Source of the DNA: Exiguobacterium sp. FSL W8-0210
GTDB lineage: Bacteria > Bacillota > Bacilli > Exiguobacteriales > Exiguobacteriaceae
Length of the DNA stretch: 64,000 nucleotides
Direction: 5' to 3'
NCBI RefSeq assembly: GCF_038006045.1
Contig: NZ_JBBOUK010000001.1
Coordinates: 1,219,001 to 1,283,000, forward strand
Positions within the stretch are counted from its first letter, which is position 1, and each line of letters starts with the position of its first letter. This document shows, in pieces, positions 26,162 through 34,851 of this stretch. The notes under the pieces were generated by a model, which saw only the letters and a program-made list of their open reading frames with translations, made no database searches and was not told the DNA's origin. The position numbers and the translations under genes are program-made.

Positions 26162-27172
26162 ATGAAAGTATGGAAAGATGTCTGGTCAATGACACAAACG
26201 AAAGTGGGACTCGTCTTCGCGATCGTCGTCCCGCTCTTGTTCCTCATCGTTTGGATGACTGGTTACGAAGGAACAACGGAACGGCTCGATCAATTGAACG
26301 TCGGAGTCGTTGGCGAAGTGAATGACCCGTTCGTCAAATCACTAAAAGAAGCACCATTCACGGTCCAAACACTCGCGACCGAAGCGAAAGGGTTGGAAGC
26401 ACTCGATGCCAATGAAGTCGATCTCGTCCTACAAAAGGATGATGCCTCGCGTCAACTGACGGCACACGTCAGCCAGACGAATGCCGAATTTGCGAATGCG
26501 ATTCTCGAGCGGGCAACGGAAACGATCGGCAAACAGTTGAATGGTGAGCCAACGTTTACGACATCGATCGTCACGGAGCATGCCGTCTCGGATTTTGCCT
26601 TGTCGATGCTGCCACTCGTCCTCGGGTTCGTCATCTATATCGCGACGATGACGATGGGGATTCAATTCAATCTTGTCAGTACGATCTTAAGTAAGCGTCA
26701 TTCGATCTGGTCGCTATTTTGGAGTCGCCAACTGTTGCACGGGATCGTTCTTTTGGTCGTTCCATTACTGCTCGTTTCCATGGCACATGTATTAACGGAC
26801 ATCACGACACCATTCATCAAACTGTGGGCGTTCGAGCTCCTCGTCGTAGCGACCTGTATCGCCGTCACGCAGATGAACTTTGCGATATTTGGACCGATTG
26901 CTCCACTCGTCAATGTTGCGTTGATTCCGTTCCAGTTGATGACTGCCGGAAACATCGTGCCGGCGAAGATGCTGGCACCGTTTTATCAATCCCTCGGAAC
27001 GTTCTTACCTGTTCCGAATGCCGTGGCTGGATTCAGTCGATTGTTATTCATGAATGGATCCATCGGTACCCAAGTGTTGCATTTATCCCTGCTTTGTTTC
27101 GGTAGTTTTATCATAACGTGCTTAGTGCTAAGTTGGAGGGAGCAACGACAAGCACAACGTGTTGTTGCATGA
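26162..27172 (+). CDS. YhgE/Pip-type ABC-2 membrane protein, probable efflux component
   Basis: A 336-residue membrane protein with one N-terminal helix (residues 13-33), an extracytoplasmic domain of about 130 residues, and five helices in the C-terminal half (from about 145). This is the ABC-2 permease layout of the YhgE/Pip and DUF3533 proteins. No ATPase gene is adjacent, which is usual for this group. The start at 26162 follows AAAAGGAGATC. The shared operator motif ties it to the MarR regulator upstream. Export of a toxic hydrophobic compound is a reasonable guess, not shown. Confidence 0.82.
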   Translation: MKVWKDVWSMTQTKVGLVFAIVVPLLFLIVWMTGYEGTTERLDQLNVGVVGEVNDPFVKSLKEAPFTVQTLATEAKGLEALDANEVDLVLQKDDASRQLTAHVSQTNAEFANAILERATETIGKQLNGEPTFTTSIVTEHAVSDFALSMLPLVLGFVIYIATMTMGIQFNLVSTILSKRHSIWSLFWSRQLLHGIVLLVVPLLLVSMAHVLTDITTPFIKLWAFELLVVATCIAVTQMNFAIFGPIAPLVNVALIPFQLMTAGNIVPAKMLAPFYQSLGTFLPVPNAVAGFSRLLFMNGSIGTQVLHLSLLCFGSFIITCLVLSWREQRQAQRVVA

Positions 27173-27183
27173 AGAATATAAGA

Positions 27184-27217
27184 AGAATCGTCATCGAATG
27201 GGATGGCGATTTTTTTA
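27184..27217 (+). terminator. Terminator after the permease gene
   Basis: AATCGTCATC pairs with GGATGGCGATT (with wobble) around GAATG, followed by TTTTTTT. Confidence 0.75.
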
Positions 27218-27247
27218 TTTGAGATAGATTTATGAAAAAATCATTGC

Positions 27248-27263
27248 ATAACAAAAAGGTTAT
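27248..27263. promoter_or_regulatory. Candidate ArsR operator in the ars promoter
   Basis: ATAAC and GTTAT are inverted around AAAAAG and overlap a -10-like TATAAT (27263-27268) in a very AT-rich stretch before arsR. Placement over the promoter fits an ArsR site, but the arms are short. Confidence 0.4.
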
Positions 27264-27354
27264 ATAATAATATGGTTATGTGAAAAGCGAAAAAGATAAC
27301 TTCGCTCCTGTATCAGGCATGGATTATACGTTTAAGAGAAAGGAGGACTCTCCA

Positions 27355-27669
27355 GTGATCGAGACAGCAAAACGGGTAGAAGAGATGAGTCAGTTCTTAA
27401 AGCTACTGAGCGATGGAACACGTCTTGAAATTTTGCGAAGACTACACGTTCGGGAACATTGTGTCTGTGATTTCGTCGAAATGTTTGATATTTCGCAACC
27501 TGCAGTCAGTCGTCATCTAAAATTATTGCGTCAGTCCCATCTCATCTTGGAACGACGTGAACGACAATGGATTTATTTTCGAATCAATCCAGATCACCCG
27601 CAACACAAGTTGTTATTGACGATTTTAGAAGAAATGGACACTCCGGACATCCCGGACAGAAGTTGCTAA
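27355..27669 (+). CDS. arsR: ArsR/SmtB-family arsenite-responsive repressor
   Basis: A 104-residue winged-helix repressor. The metal site typical of arsenic-sensing ArsR, CVCDF (Cys36 and Cys38), is at the start of helix 3, followed by the DNA-reading helix SQPAVSRHLKLLRQ and the wing ERRERQWIYFRI. I choose the GTG at 27355, since AAAGGAGG lies 8 bases before it. The frame is open back to a GTG at 27280 with no ribosome site, and that stretch abuts the promoter. arsB and a fused disulfide reductase follow, giving an arsenic-response operon. Confidence 0.9.
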   Translation: MIETAKRVEEMSQFLKLLSDGTRLEILRRLHVREHCVCDFVEMFDISQPAVSRHLKLLRQSHLILERRERQWIYFRINPDHPQHKLLLTILEEMDTPDIPDRSC

Positions 27670-27684
27670 GGACACACACCGTGG

Positions 27685-27789
27685 ATGAAATGGATTAGCA
27701 CGAGCAAGGCATTGGAATCGAGACGATATTCCATTCTTGATGACACGTTCAAGATTGGCGAATCGTTAACAGAACCACTCGAAATTTAA
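27685..27789 (+). CDS. Small ORF between arsR and arsB
   Basis: A 34-residue open frame starting MKWISTSKALESRR and ending EPLEI that fills most of the 132-base gap between arsR and arsB. AAGGA lies about 13 bases upstream, a weak ribosome site. No Cys is present, so it is not an ArsD-like chaperone. I recognise no family. It could be a true small protein, the remnant of a lost gene, or chance. Confidence 0.3.
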   Translation: MKWISTSKALESRRYSILDDTFKIGESLTEPLEI

Positions 27790-27801
27790 TACAGAAATGA
27801 A

Positions 27802-29106
27802 GTGAACGCATTGACCGGTACACATTTACTAGCGATCGGAATTTTTCTGATCACCTTATTCTTAATCATCAAACAACCGAAAGGACTCGGCATCGGTTAC
27901 TCGGCGATGGGGATGGCGCTCGTTGCGCTATTGACGGGAGTCGTCAATCTCGATGATGTTTCAACTGTCTGGGGCATCATCTGGAATGCCACCTTTACAT
28001 TCATCGCTCTGATCATTATCTCATTGATTCTTGATGAGATTGGATTCTTCGAATGGGCGGCACTCCACATGGCACGCATCGCACGAGGTGGTGGTGTCAA
28101 ACTATTCGTATATATGACATTGCTCGGTGCTGTCGTTGCGGCTTTATTTGCGAACGATGGGGCAGCCTTGATTCTGACACCAATCGTCCTCGCGATGGTT
28201 CGTCACTTGAAACTTCCGGATTATGTCGTGTTAGCCTACGTATTCGCTTCCGGATTCATTGCCGATACAGCAAGTTTACCGTTCGTCGTCTCGAACCTCG
28301 TCAATATCGTCTCAGCAGACTTCTTTAACATCGGGTTTACGGAGTATGCGTCACGGATGGTATTCGTCAATCTCTTTTCTGTCGTAGGCAGTCTGATTGT
28401 CTTGTATCTCTATTTCCGAAAGAGTATCCCAAAGAATTACGATGTAGCGCAACTCGTCGCACCCGCGACAGCGATCAAGGATCAACGGATGTTCAAGTTA
28501 TCTTGGTTCGTACTCATCTTGCTTGTCGTCGGATACTTTACGAGTGACGTCATTGGCATTCCAGTCAGTCTTGTCGCTGGAATCATCGCCTTGTTCTTCT
28601 TATTGATGGCACGTCGTTCACCGAGCGTACCGACGAAAAAGGTCATCGGTGGTGCACCGTGGGCGATCGTCTTCTTCTCACTTGGAATGTACATCGTCGT
28701 CTACGGACTTCAAAATGCAGGATTGACACAAGTTCTCGCTGACATCATTGATGGCTTTGCGACGAATTTAGCAGCCGCGACATTTGGTATGGGCTTCTTG
28801 GCTGCCATCTTGTCGTCCATCATGAATAACATGCCGACCGTCATGATTGATGCCCTTGCGATCGATTTGAGCCAGGCGACTGGAACGATTCGAGAAGCGC
28901 TCATCTATGCGAACGTCATCGGATCCGATTTGGGACCGAAGATCACGCCGATTGGTAGTTTAGCGACATTACTTTGGTTACACGTGCTTCGGACGAAAGG
29001 CGTGAAGATTGGTTGGGGTCAATACTTTAAAATCGGAACGATTCTGACGATCCCGACACTTGCCATCACATTGCTTGGCTTGTATATCAGCTTGATACTT
29101 TATTGA
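27802..29106 (+). CDS. arsB: ArsB-type arsenite efflux permease
   Basis: A 434-residue membrane protein of the ArsB/NhaD ion-transporter superfamily with about eleven or twelve helices. The two inverted halves each carry the family's hairpin motif: [19 protein letters not shown] (about residues 112-130) and [16 protein letters not shown] (about 335-350), with [20 protein letters not shown] near the end, a hallmark of ArsB. The start is uncertain: GTG at 27802 or TTG at 27811, where AAGTGA could serve the TTG. The position after arsR supports arsenite or antimonite export. No arsA or arsC is next to it. Confidence 0.9.
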   Translation: MNALTGTHLLAIGIFLITLFLIIKQPKGLGIGYSAMGMALVALLTGVVNLDDVSTVWGIIWNATFTFIALIIISLILDEIGFFEWAALHMARIARGGGVKLFVYMTLLGAVVAALFANDGAALILTPIVLAMVRHLKLPDYVVLAYVFASGFIADTASLPFVVSNLVNIVSADFFNIGFTEYASRMVFVNLFSVVGSLIVLYLYFRKSIPKNYDVAQLVAPATAIKDQRMFKLSWFVLILLVVGYFTSDVIGIPVSLVAGIIALFFLLMARRSPSVPTKKVIGGAPWAIVFFSLGMYIVVYGLQNAGLTQVLADIIDGFATNLAAATFGMGFLAAILSSIMNNMPTVMIDALAIDLSQATGTIREALIYANVIGSDLGPKITPIGSLATLLWLHVLRTKGVKIGWGQYFKIGTILTIPTLAITLLGLYISLILY

Positions 29107-29126
29107 TTTTTAAGGAGGAACTAGAG

Positions 29127-30785
29127 ATGAAATTGATGATTATTGGTTCAGTTGCTGCGGGAACATCAGTAGGAGCAAAAGCACGTCGTAACAGTGAAGA
29201 GTTGCAAATCACGATTTATGATCGGGATCAGGACATCTCGTATTCAGGTTGTGGGATTCCTTACTTCGTCGGTGGGGAGATCGCTGACATCGACGAATTG
29301 ACACCGCGCGATGCCGCTTTCTTTAAAAAACGATATAACATCGATATTCATACACAACACGAAGTCGAATCGATTGATCATGCGACAAAAACGGCGACGA
29401 TTGTCAATCTCCTGACAGGGGATCGTTTCACAGACACGTATGATACGTTAGTGCTGGCAACCGGTGCTTCAAGTATCATTCCACCACTTCCAGGCGTTGA
29501 ACATGAGAATGTCTTTACGGTTCGAAATGTCCGCAATGCCGACGCGATCCGGTCCTACATTGATGCTCACGATCCGAAGACAGCAACGATTGTCGGCGGA
29601 GGATTCATCGGACTCGAGATGGCAGAGCAATTGACGTATCGGGGCATTCAAGTCACGCTCGTCGAACGCTTGCCGCAAGTCATGCCGCCACTTGATCGCG
29701 ATATGGCAGAACGCGTAGCGGATCATTTGAAAGATAGAGGGGTAGCCCTTTTGCTTGGCGAATCCGTGACAGCGTTCAACGGAGAAGAACGTATTTCTGA
29801 GGTCGCGCTTGAGAGTGGAAAAACGATCGAGACGGATCTTGTCATTTTATCTGTTGGCGTCAAGCCGAACACCGATCTTGCGAAACAGATCGGTGTGGAG
29901 CTCGGTAAAACAGGGGCGATCGCAGTCAACCGTCAAATGCAAACGAATGTAGCCGATGTCTACGCAGTCGGCGATGTCGCAGAGAGTTTCTCCGTCATCA
30001 CGGGTGAAGCACTTTATCGTCCGCTTGGGTCAACAGCGAACAAGATGGGACGGATTGCCGGCATGGTCATTACTGGAGAAGAAGCGGAGCACCGTGGGAT
30101 CTTAGGGACGGGTATCTTCAAGACATTCGATTTGACGGTCGCTCAAACAGGTTTGACGGAAAAAGAAGCGCGTGAGTCAGGCTATGCCATCGAAGTCTTG
30201 CATAACATCAAACCAGATCGTCCGGAATACATGGGTGGGAAAGAGATGACGATCAAAGCGATTGCCGATCGGGCAACAGGGCGAGTTCTCGGAGCCCAAA
30301 TCGTAGGTCCGCAAGGTGTCGACAAACGGATTGATGTCCTAGCGACGGCGATCACCTTTAAGGCGAAGGCAGAGGATTTATTCCATCTCGACTTAGCCTA
30401 CGCACCACCGTTTGCGACGACGAAGGATCCCGTTCTCTATACGGGAATGGCACTCGATAATGCCATCAAAAAAACGGCTCGCTTGATAACGCCGAACGAA
30501 TTGATTGATCAAGTCGCGAGTGGGAAGTCGTTCCAAATCATTGATACACGCTCAAAAGCACAATTTGAAAAAAATCATGTTGATGGAGCGATTCATATCC
30601 CGCTCGGTGAATTACGGACACGCGCGAAGGAACTGGATCCGACGTTACCGACGATCGTCTACTGCAACAAAGGCGTGACGGGGAATGCTGCGCAAAACGT
30701 CTTGAAAAACCTTGGATTTACGGATGTATGCAACTTATCAGGTGGTAACAAGAACTATCAGCATATAAAAAAATGTTTGTCATAA
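29127..30785 (+). CDS. CoA-disulfide reductase fused to a rhodanese domain
   Basis: A 552-residue fusion. Residues 1-450 are a pyridine nucleotide-disulfide oxidoreductase of the CoADR type: the FAD motif IIGSVAAGTSVGAKARR, the single redox Cys42 in YSGCGIPYF, the NAD(P) motif TIVGGGFIGLEMAEQL, and the FAD tail DVYAVGDVAE. From about 460 a rhodanese domain follows with its active Cys in YCNKGVTGNAA. This matches CoADR-RHD/Npsr enzymes known from Bacillus and Shewanella that reduce CoA disulfide or polysulfide. The ATG at 29127 follows TAAGGAGG; the arsB stop is 20 bases upstream, so it is co-transcribed with the arsenic genes. How it helps there is inference: thiol supply or arsenic-thiol chemistry. 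Confidence 0.92.
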   Translation: MKLMIIGSVAAGTSVGAKARRNSEELQITIYDRDQDISYSGCGIPYFVGGEIADIDELTPRDAAFFKKRYNIDIHTQHEVESIDHATKTATIVNLLTGDRFTDTYDTLVLATGASSIIPPLPGVEHENVFTVRNVRNADAIRSYIDAHDPKTATIVGGGFIGLEMAEQLTYRGIQVTLVERLPQVMPPLDRDMAERVADHLKDRGVALLLGESVTAFNGEERISEVALESGKTIETDLVILSVGVKPNTDLAKQIGVELGKTGAIAVNRQMQTNVADVYAVGDVAESFSVITGEALYRPLGSTANKMGRIAGMVITGEEAEHRGILGTGIFKTFDLTVAQTGLTEKEARESGYAIEVLHNIKPDRPEYMGGKEMTIKAIADRATGRVLGAQIVGPQGVDKRIDVLATAITFKAKAEDLFHLDLAYAPPFATTKDPVLYTGMALDNAIKKTARLITPNELIDQVASGKSFQIIDTRSKAQFEKNHVDGAIHIPLGELRTRAKELDPTLPTIVYCNKGVTGNAAQNVLKNLGFTDVCNLSGGNKNYQHIKKCLS

Positions 30786-30870
30786 TCTTGAACTGAGTTA
30801 TATAAGAATTTCTAACCATTATGTAAGAAGTGCACACCTGCTTTTAATGAATAGACTAGATTTTGTTTAT

Positions 30871-30908
30871 AAAAAGCTCACGTCTCGGAAATCGAGACGT
30901 GAGCTTTT
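30871..30908. terminator. Bidirectional terminator after the ars cluster
   Basis: AAAAGCTCACGTCTCG and CGAGACGTGAGCTTTT are perfect complements around GAAAT. It lies between convergent genes. Confidence 0.92.
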
Positions 30909-30911
30909 GTA

Positions 30912-31550
30912 TTAGAATAACTCGTTGATCGGTGTGTCACCTTCGAGTAGTGTGACGACTTGCTTCGACGCCTTGTCATGACCGATTGCTGCCAAAATGA
31001 CGCGTGCGACATCCTCGCGGGGAATTTTTTTAGTTGCTTGTTCGGACGGATCCGTCGTGACGTTTCCTGTGCCGGCTTCATCCGATAGTCCGCCTGGGCG
31101 AAGAATCGTGTAGTTGAGTGACGATTCCTTCAGGACACGATCCGCGTAGCGTTTTGCAATGTAATACGGCTTCATGCTGTTGGACCATGTTTCCGGCGAA
31201 TCGGCATTCAAAGCACTGACCATGATGAACTGTTTTGCATTGATTGCTTCTGCTGCTTCAATCGCTTTGACAGCACCGTCGAAATCGATCAGCATCGTCT
31301 TGTCGGCTCCCGTGTGACCTCCGGACCCTGCCGTAAAGATGACGACATCTGATCCTTGTAATGCATCAGTGATCGTCGCGACGTCCGCTTCAAGATCGAG
31401 ATGGGCCGGGGTATGACCTAATTTCTCAAAATCACTGAACTGGTCCTTGGAACGTAATCCTACTTTGACATCGTGCTTCGAATCCTGCAGTAAGCGAGCA
31501 GCGTGACGACCTACTTTACCATTTGCACCAATGATGAAAATCTGACTCAT
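30912..31550 (-). CDS. NAD(P)-binding atypical SDR, YhfK/YwnB-like
   Basis: A 212-residue atypical short-chain dehydrogenase. The cofactor motif FIIGANGKVGRHAARLL starts at residue 4, and later blocks VIFTAGSGG, MVSALNADSPETW, YYIAKRYAD and YTILRPGGLSDEAGTG match the NmrA/NAD-dependent epimerase-like proteins of Bacillus (YhfK). The Tyr-x-x-x-Lys pair is YIAKR. The start at 31550 follows TGGAGGAA. It may be an oxidoreductase or only a redox-sensing NAD(P)-binder; the substrate is unknown. It is transcribed alone. Confidence 0.88.
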   Translation of the reverse strand: MSQIFIIGANGKVGRHAARLLQDSKHDVKVGLRSKDQFSDFEKLGHTPAHLDLEADVATITDALQGSDVVIFTAGSGGHTGADKTMLIDFDGAVKAIEAAEAINAKQFIMVSALNADSPETWSNSMKPYYIAKRYADRVLKESSLNYTILRPGGLSDEAGTGNVTTDPSEQATKKIPREDVARVILAAIGHDKASKQVVTLLEGDTPINELF

Positions 31551-31814
31551 GTTCCATTCCTCCATTTCACGATTTGATGATTCTGTTTCAGTATGGAAAA
31601 GACGGGGGGATTCTGTAAAGAGAGACGACTTGTAGAACTATAACCGTCATCAAAACATCTTTTTAACGCTTTTATGCATAAAATCATCAAATTATCTTGA
31701 AATCACGTGTAAGTGTGGTAGGATAATGACTATTACCCACACCGAAAATCATTTGGGTTAAATTGTAGCAATATTCGGTGAATGGGCAACGACGAAACAG
31801 AAAGGAGAGATACG

Positions 31815-32645
31815 ATGAGAAAGAAACCATGGCTACTGGCAGGACTTGTTTTGACAGGCGTTGCCGCTTGGATGATCTGGAATCAACAGACGGATGCCAA
31901 AGCACATGACATCTTCGAAGACCACAAGCTGGTCGTCGGGACGACGGGGGATTATAAGCCCTTTACATATTGGAACGAGGAACGGAATCGTTATCAAGGC
32001 TTTGATATCGATGTCATCCAAGCGTTCGCAAAAGCAGCAAATCTTGACGTGACGTTCGTCAAAACGACATGGCCGACATTATCGGAGGATACGAAATCAG
32101 GCAAGTTTGATATCGCTGTCGGTGGCATCACGAAGAAAGTCGAGCGCGAGGTCGTCGGAGACTTTACATCGTCGTATTTCTCCTTTCAAAAAGCACCGCT
32201 CGTAAAGAAGAAAGATGTCGAACGCTTGAATTCGCTCGCTGCAATCAATGATCCAGCAGTCAAAATCGGCGTCAATCCGGGTGGCACGAACGAAGCGTTC
32301 GTGAAGAAGCATTTTCCGAAAGCAGATGTGACCGTCTTTGAGAACAACTTGTACATTCCAAAAGCCGTAAAAAGCGGATAAGTCGATGTCATGGTGACGG
32401 ACGACATCGAGGCGTTGCATTACGCGACAGAACTCGATCTTGCGGTGCCGAAACTGGCAGAGGCGTGGGAACCAGCTGAGATGGCGTATTTGATGAAACC
32501 GGATCAAAAACAGCTTAGAGACGTTTTCCGAGTCTGGATTGAAAGTGCAGAAGGGCAAGAACAGGTTGAACAACTAAAGAAAAAATGGAACATCGTCTCG
32601 ACGCGTGAGACGGTCGGAGCGAAAGGAGCGAGAGCACATGAGTAA
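31815..32645 (+). pseudogene. PheC-like (cyclohexadienyl dehydratase-like) exported protein, interrupted by a nonsense codon
   Basis: The first of two tandem paralogues. It has an N-terminal signal or anchor (about residues 5-22) and a family-3 solute-binding fold with GTTGDYKPFTY, TTWPTL, VGGITKKVERE and NPGGTNEAF, the residue set of periplasmic cyclohexadienyl dehydratase (PheC). At 32379-32381 the codon is TAA where the downstream paralogue has GAA in ASGEVDVM, so a single base change explains it. Reading continues in the same frame to 32645 with TDDIEALH and the rest of the fold intact. As given, translation stops after 188 residues, before the conserved Glu. The intact protein would have 276 residues. 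The start follows AAAGGAGAG. A sequencing error or a very recent mutation are both possible. Confidence 0.85.
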
Positions 32646-33435
32646 ATGGGGATGGATCGTCGTCGGAGGTGGCGTCCTGTTTGCGAGCTTATTGACGCTA
32701 TGGCAAGCGGAGCAACCACGACGTGTACAAGCGAAGAACGTCTTTGCGACGAAAAAAATCATCGTCGGAACGACCGGGGACTACAAACCATTCACCTACT
32801 TGAACCGGAAGACGAACGAGTACGAAGGGTTCGATATCGAAGTGATCCGTTCATTTGCGAAGACGACCGGCATCGATGTCGAGTTCGTTCCGACGACATG
32901 GCCAACGCTATCTGCTGATCTTGCTAGCGGGAAATTTGATATGGTCGTCGGGGGCGTGACGAAGAACATCGAGCGCGAGATCATCGGCGACTTCACATCG
33001 AGTTATCTATCGTTCCAAAAGACACCGCTCGTCCGTAAAGAAGATGCTAAACGCCTTGCTTCAATCGAACAAATCAATCGTCCAGACGTGACGATTGGAC
33101 TAAATCCAGGGGGAACGAATGAACAGTTCGTCCGTAAGACATTCACGAAGGCGAATATCGTCATGTATGAACAAAACCTCGATATCCCGCACGCGGTTGC
33201 GTCAGGTGAAGTCGATGTCATGATCACTGATACGGTCGAGGCGATTCATTATGAAGCACTCGACAAACGACTCGCGGCACCAAGAATTCAAGAAAAATGG
33301 ATTCCGGCGGAGAAGAGTTACCTCGTTCGAGAGTCGGAAGGAGATGTTGTTGATGTCTTCAATCTCTGGATGCAATCGCACGAAGGTCAAGAAGAGATGG
33401 AGCAATTAAAAGAAAAATGGCAAGTAGCGTCGTAA
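32638..33435 (+). CDS. PheC-like exported cyclohexadienyl dehydratase or solute-binding protein
   Basis: The second tandem paralogue, intact, 265 residues. A hydrophobic N-terminus (about 6-22) with no lipobox suggests export or a membrane anchor. The fold is periplasmic binding protein family 3. Motifs VGTTGDYKPFTY (43-54), TTWPTL (86-91), GGVTKNIERE, NPGGTNEQF (157-165) and ITDTVEA (196-202) follow Pseudomonas PheC closely, including the Glu (here 201) that as I recall acts as general acid in that enzyme. PheC converts prephenate or arogenate to phenylpyruvate or phenylalanine. No permease or ATPase gene is nearby, which favours an enzyme over a transporter subunit. The start overlaps the upstream copy by 8 bases after AAAGGAGCG. 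Confidence 0.8.
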   Translation: MSKWGWIVVGGGVLFASLLTLWQAEQPRRVQAKNVFATKKIIVGTTGDYKPFTYLNRKTNEYEGFDIEVIRSFAKTTGIDVEFVPTTWPTLSADLASGKFDMVVGGVTKNIEREIIGDFTSSYLSFQKTPLVRKEDAKRLASIEQINRPDVTIGLNPGGTNEQFVRKTFTKANIVMYEQNLDIPHAVASGEVDVMITDTVEAIHYEALDKRLAAPRIQEKWIPAEKSYLVRESEGDVVDVFNLWMQSHEGQEEMEQLKEKWQVAS

Positions 33436-33439
33436 GTGG

Positions 33440-33474
33440 ATCGTGTCTCCGTATAACAGGAGGCACGATTTTTT
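33440..33474 (+). terminator. Terminator after the PheC-like pair
   Basis: ATCGTGTCTCC pairs with GGAGGCACGAT (one wobble) and is followed by TTTTTT. Confidence 0.85.
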
Positions 33475-33537
33475 AGTAACAGGAATCTAATCGGAAAGGG
33501 CGAACAAGTATGTAGAAGCAAATTAGGAGGAATTAAT

Positions 33538-33819
33538 ATGTTGAAAAACGTGTCAGCGAGGCAATGGCTCATCATGATCGTTCTTCTAGGATGTGTCACT
33601 TACGCATGGATCGTCATCGGAGAGTCATGGATTAATTCTAAGTTGTTATTTAGAGGGGCGCTTATATTTACAAGTGGTGCAGTGCTCTCGTTTAGTCTCG
33701 CGTTAGCCCGAACTGTTCAATTAACAGGAATCGGATTAACGATGATGCTGGTGCCGATCGTCACAACGCTCGTAGTATCTGCTAGCGTCTTGTACGGCGT
33801 GTATCAGATTGTAGCGTAA
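33538..33819 (+). CDS. Small integral membrane protein
   Basis: A 93-residue protein with three hydrophobic helices (about 10-28, 37-58 and 66-90). TTAGGAGGAATTAAT precedes the ATG at ideal spacing, so translation is likely strong. It stands between the PheC-like pair and the DrrA-type ABC genes, each separated by its own intergenic signals. I recognise no family. Confidence 0.7.
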   Translation: MLKNVSARQWLIMIVLLGCVTYAWIVIGESWINSKLLFRGALIFTSGAVLSFSLALARTVQLTGIGLTMMLVPIVTTLVVSASVLYGVYQIVA

Positions 33820-33932
33820 TCTTTAAATCTTACATCAAGGCACCGAATCAGGTGTCTTTTTTTTGATTCGAGAACAGAAAAAACGGGAAAATCTTGGACA
33901 TGACTTTGAATTCAGAGAAAGAAGGAATGAAG

Positions 33933-34850
33933 ATGATTCATGTCGAGAACCTGACGAAGACGTACGATGGGAAGGATGTCGTCAAAGGCATCTCGTTCGA
34001 TGTCGAGGCAGGAGAAATCTTTGCTTTTCTAGGAGCGAACGGGGCTGGAAAGTCGACGACCGTCCAGATGCTGACGACGTTGATTCCGATTTCCGGTGGT
34101 CGGGCGACGATTCAGGAATTTGATGTCGTCAAACAGGAAAAACAGGTCCGGTTACAAATTGGGGTCGCCTTACAAGATACCGGCATCGATGAGGATTTGA
34201 CCGGGCTTGAATTACTCGTCCTACAAGGAAAATTATTCGGATTAAGTCAGACGGAAGCAAAAATACGGGCAGAGGAATTACTACGACTCGTCGGACTCGA
34301 TCAAGTCGGCAAGCGTCGGTCAGGCACTTACTCCGGCGGGATGAAACGACGACTTGATCTCGCTTTGACGCTCGTGCATCAACCGACCGTCTTGTTTCTC
34401 GACGAACCGACGACCGGACTTGACCCGGCGAGTCGTCTGCAAATCTGGAACGAGGTCCGGCGACTAAATGAAGATTTCGGAACGACGATCTTTTTGACGA
34501 CTCAGTACTTGGAAGAAGCCGATCAGCTAGCAGACCGGATCGCGATCATCAATGAAGGGCAACTGATTGCCGAAGGAACGGCAGCTGAGCTGAAAGCAGC
34601 AAACGGAGAAGAACGGATTGAATTGACACTTGCGGAAAAAGAGAACGAACGAATCGTCTTAGAGACGTTTGCCGGTCGTCAGGAAAAGGATCGCCTCGTC
34701 ATTCCTTCGCGGGGAACGGAGACACTGCGCGCGGTCGTCCGTTTTCTCGACGAACGGAAGATGGTTGCGACGTCACTCGTCGTCAAACAACCGTCGCTTG
34801 ATGATGTCTTCATTCGTTTAACCGGACAAGCTTATAAGAAGGAATCGTGA
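33933..34850 (+). CDS. DrrA-type ABC transporter ATP-binding protein
   Basis: A 305-residue ATPase of the daunorubicin-resistance (DrrA/CcmA) type. Walker A is FLGANGAGKSTTVQML (near residue 35), the signature is YSGGMKRRLDLAL, Walker B is VLFLDEPTTGLDP, and the C-terminal extension ends with the typical SLDDVFIRLTGQ. I start at the ATG at 33933 because AAGGA lies 6 bases upstream; the ATG at 33927 overlaps that site. The permease gene follows after one base, but its frame is broken, so the exporter may be inactive as the sequence stands. Confidence 0.93.
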   Translation: MIHVENLTKTYDGKDVVKGISFDVEAGEIFAFLGANGAGKSTTVQMLTTLIPISGGRATIQEFDVVKQEKQVRLQIGVALQDTGIDEDLTGLELLVLQGKLFGLSQTEAKIRAEELLRLVGLDQVGKRRSGTYSGGMKRRLDLALTLVHQPTVLFLDEPTTGLDPASRLQIWNEVRRLNEDFGTTIFLTTQYLEEADQLADRIAIINEGQLIAEGTAAELKAANGEERIELTLAEKENERIVLETFAGRQEKDRLVIPSRGTETLRAVVRFLDERKMVATSLVVKQPSLDDVFIRLTGQAYKKES

Positions 34851-34851
34851 C

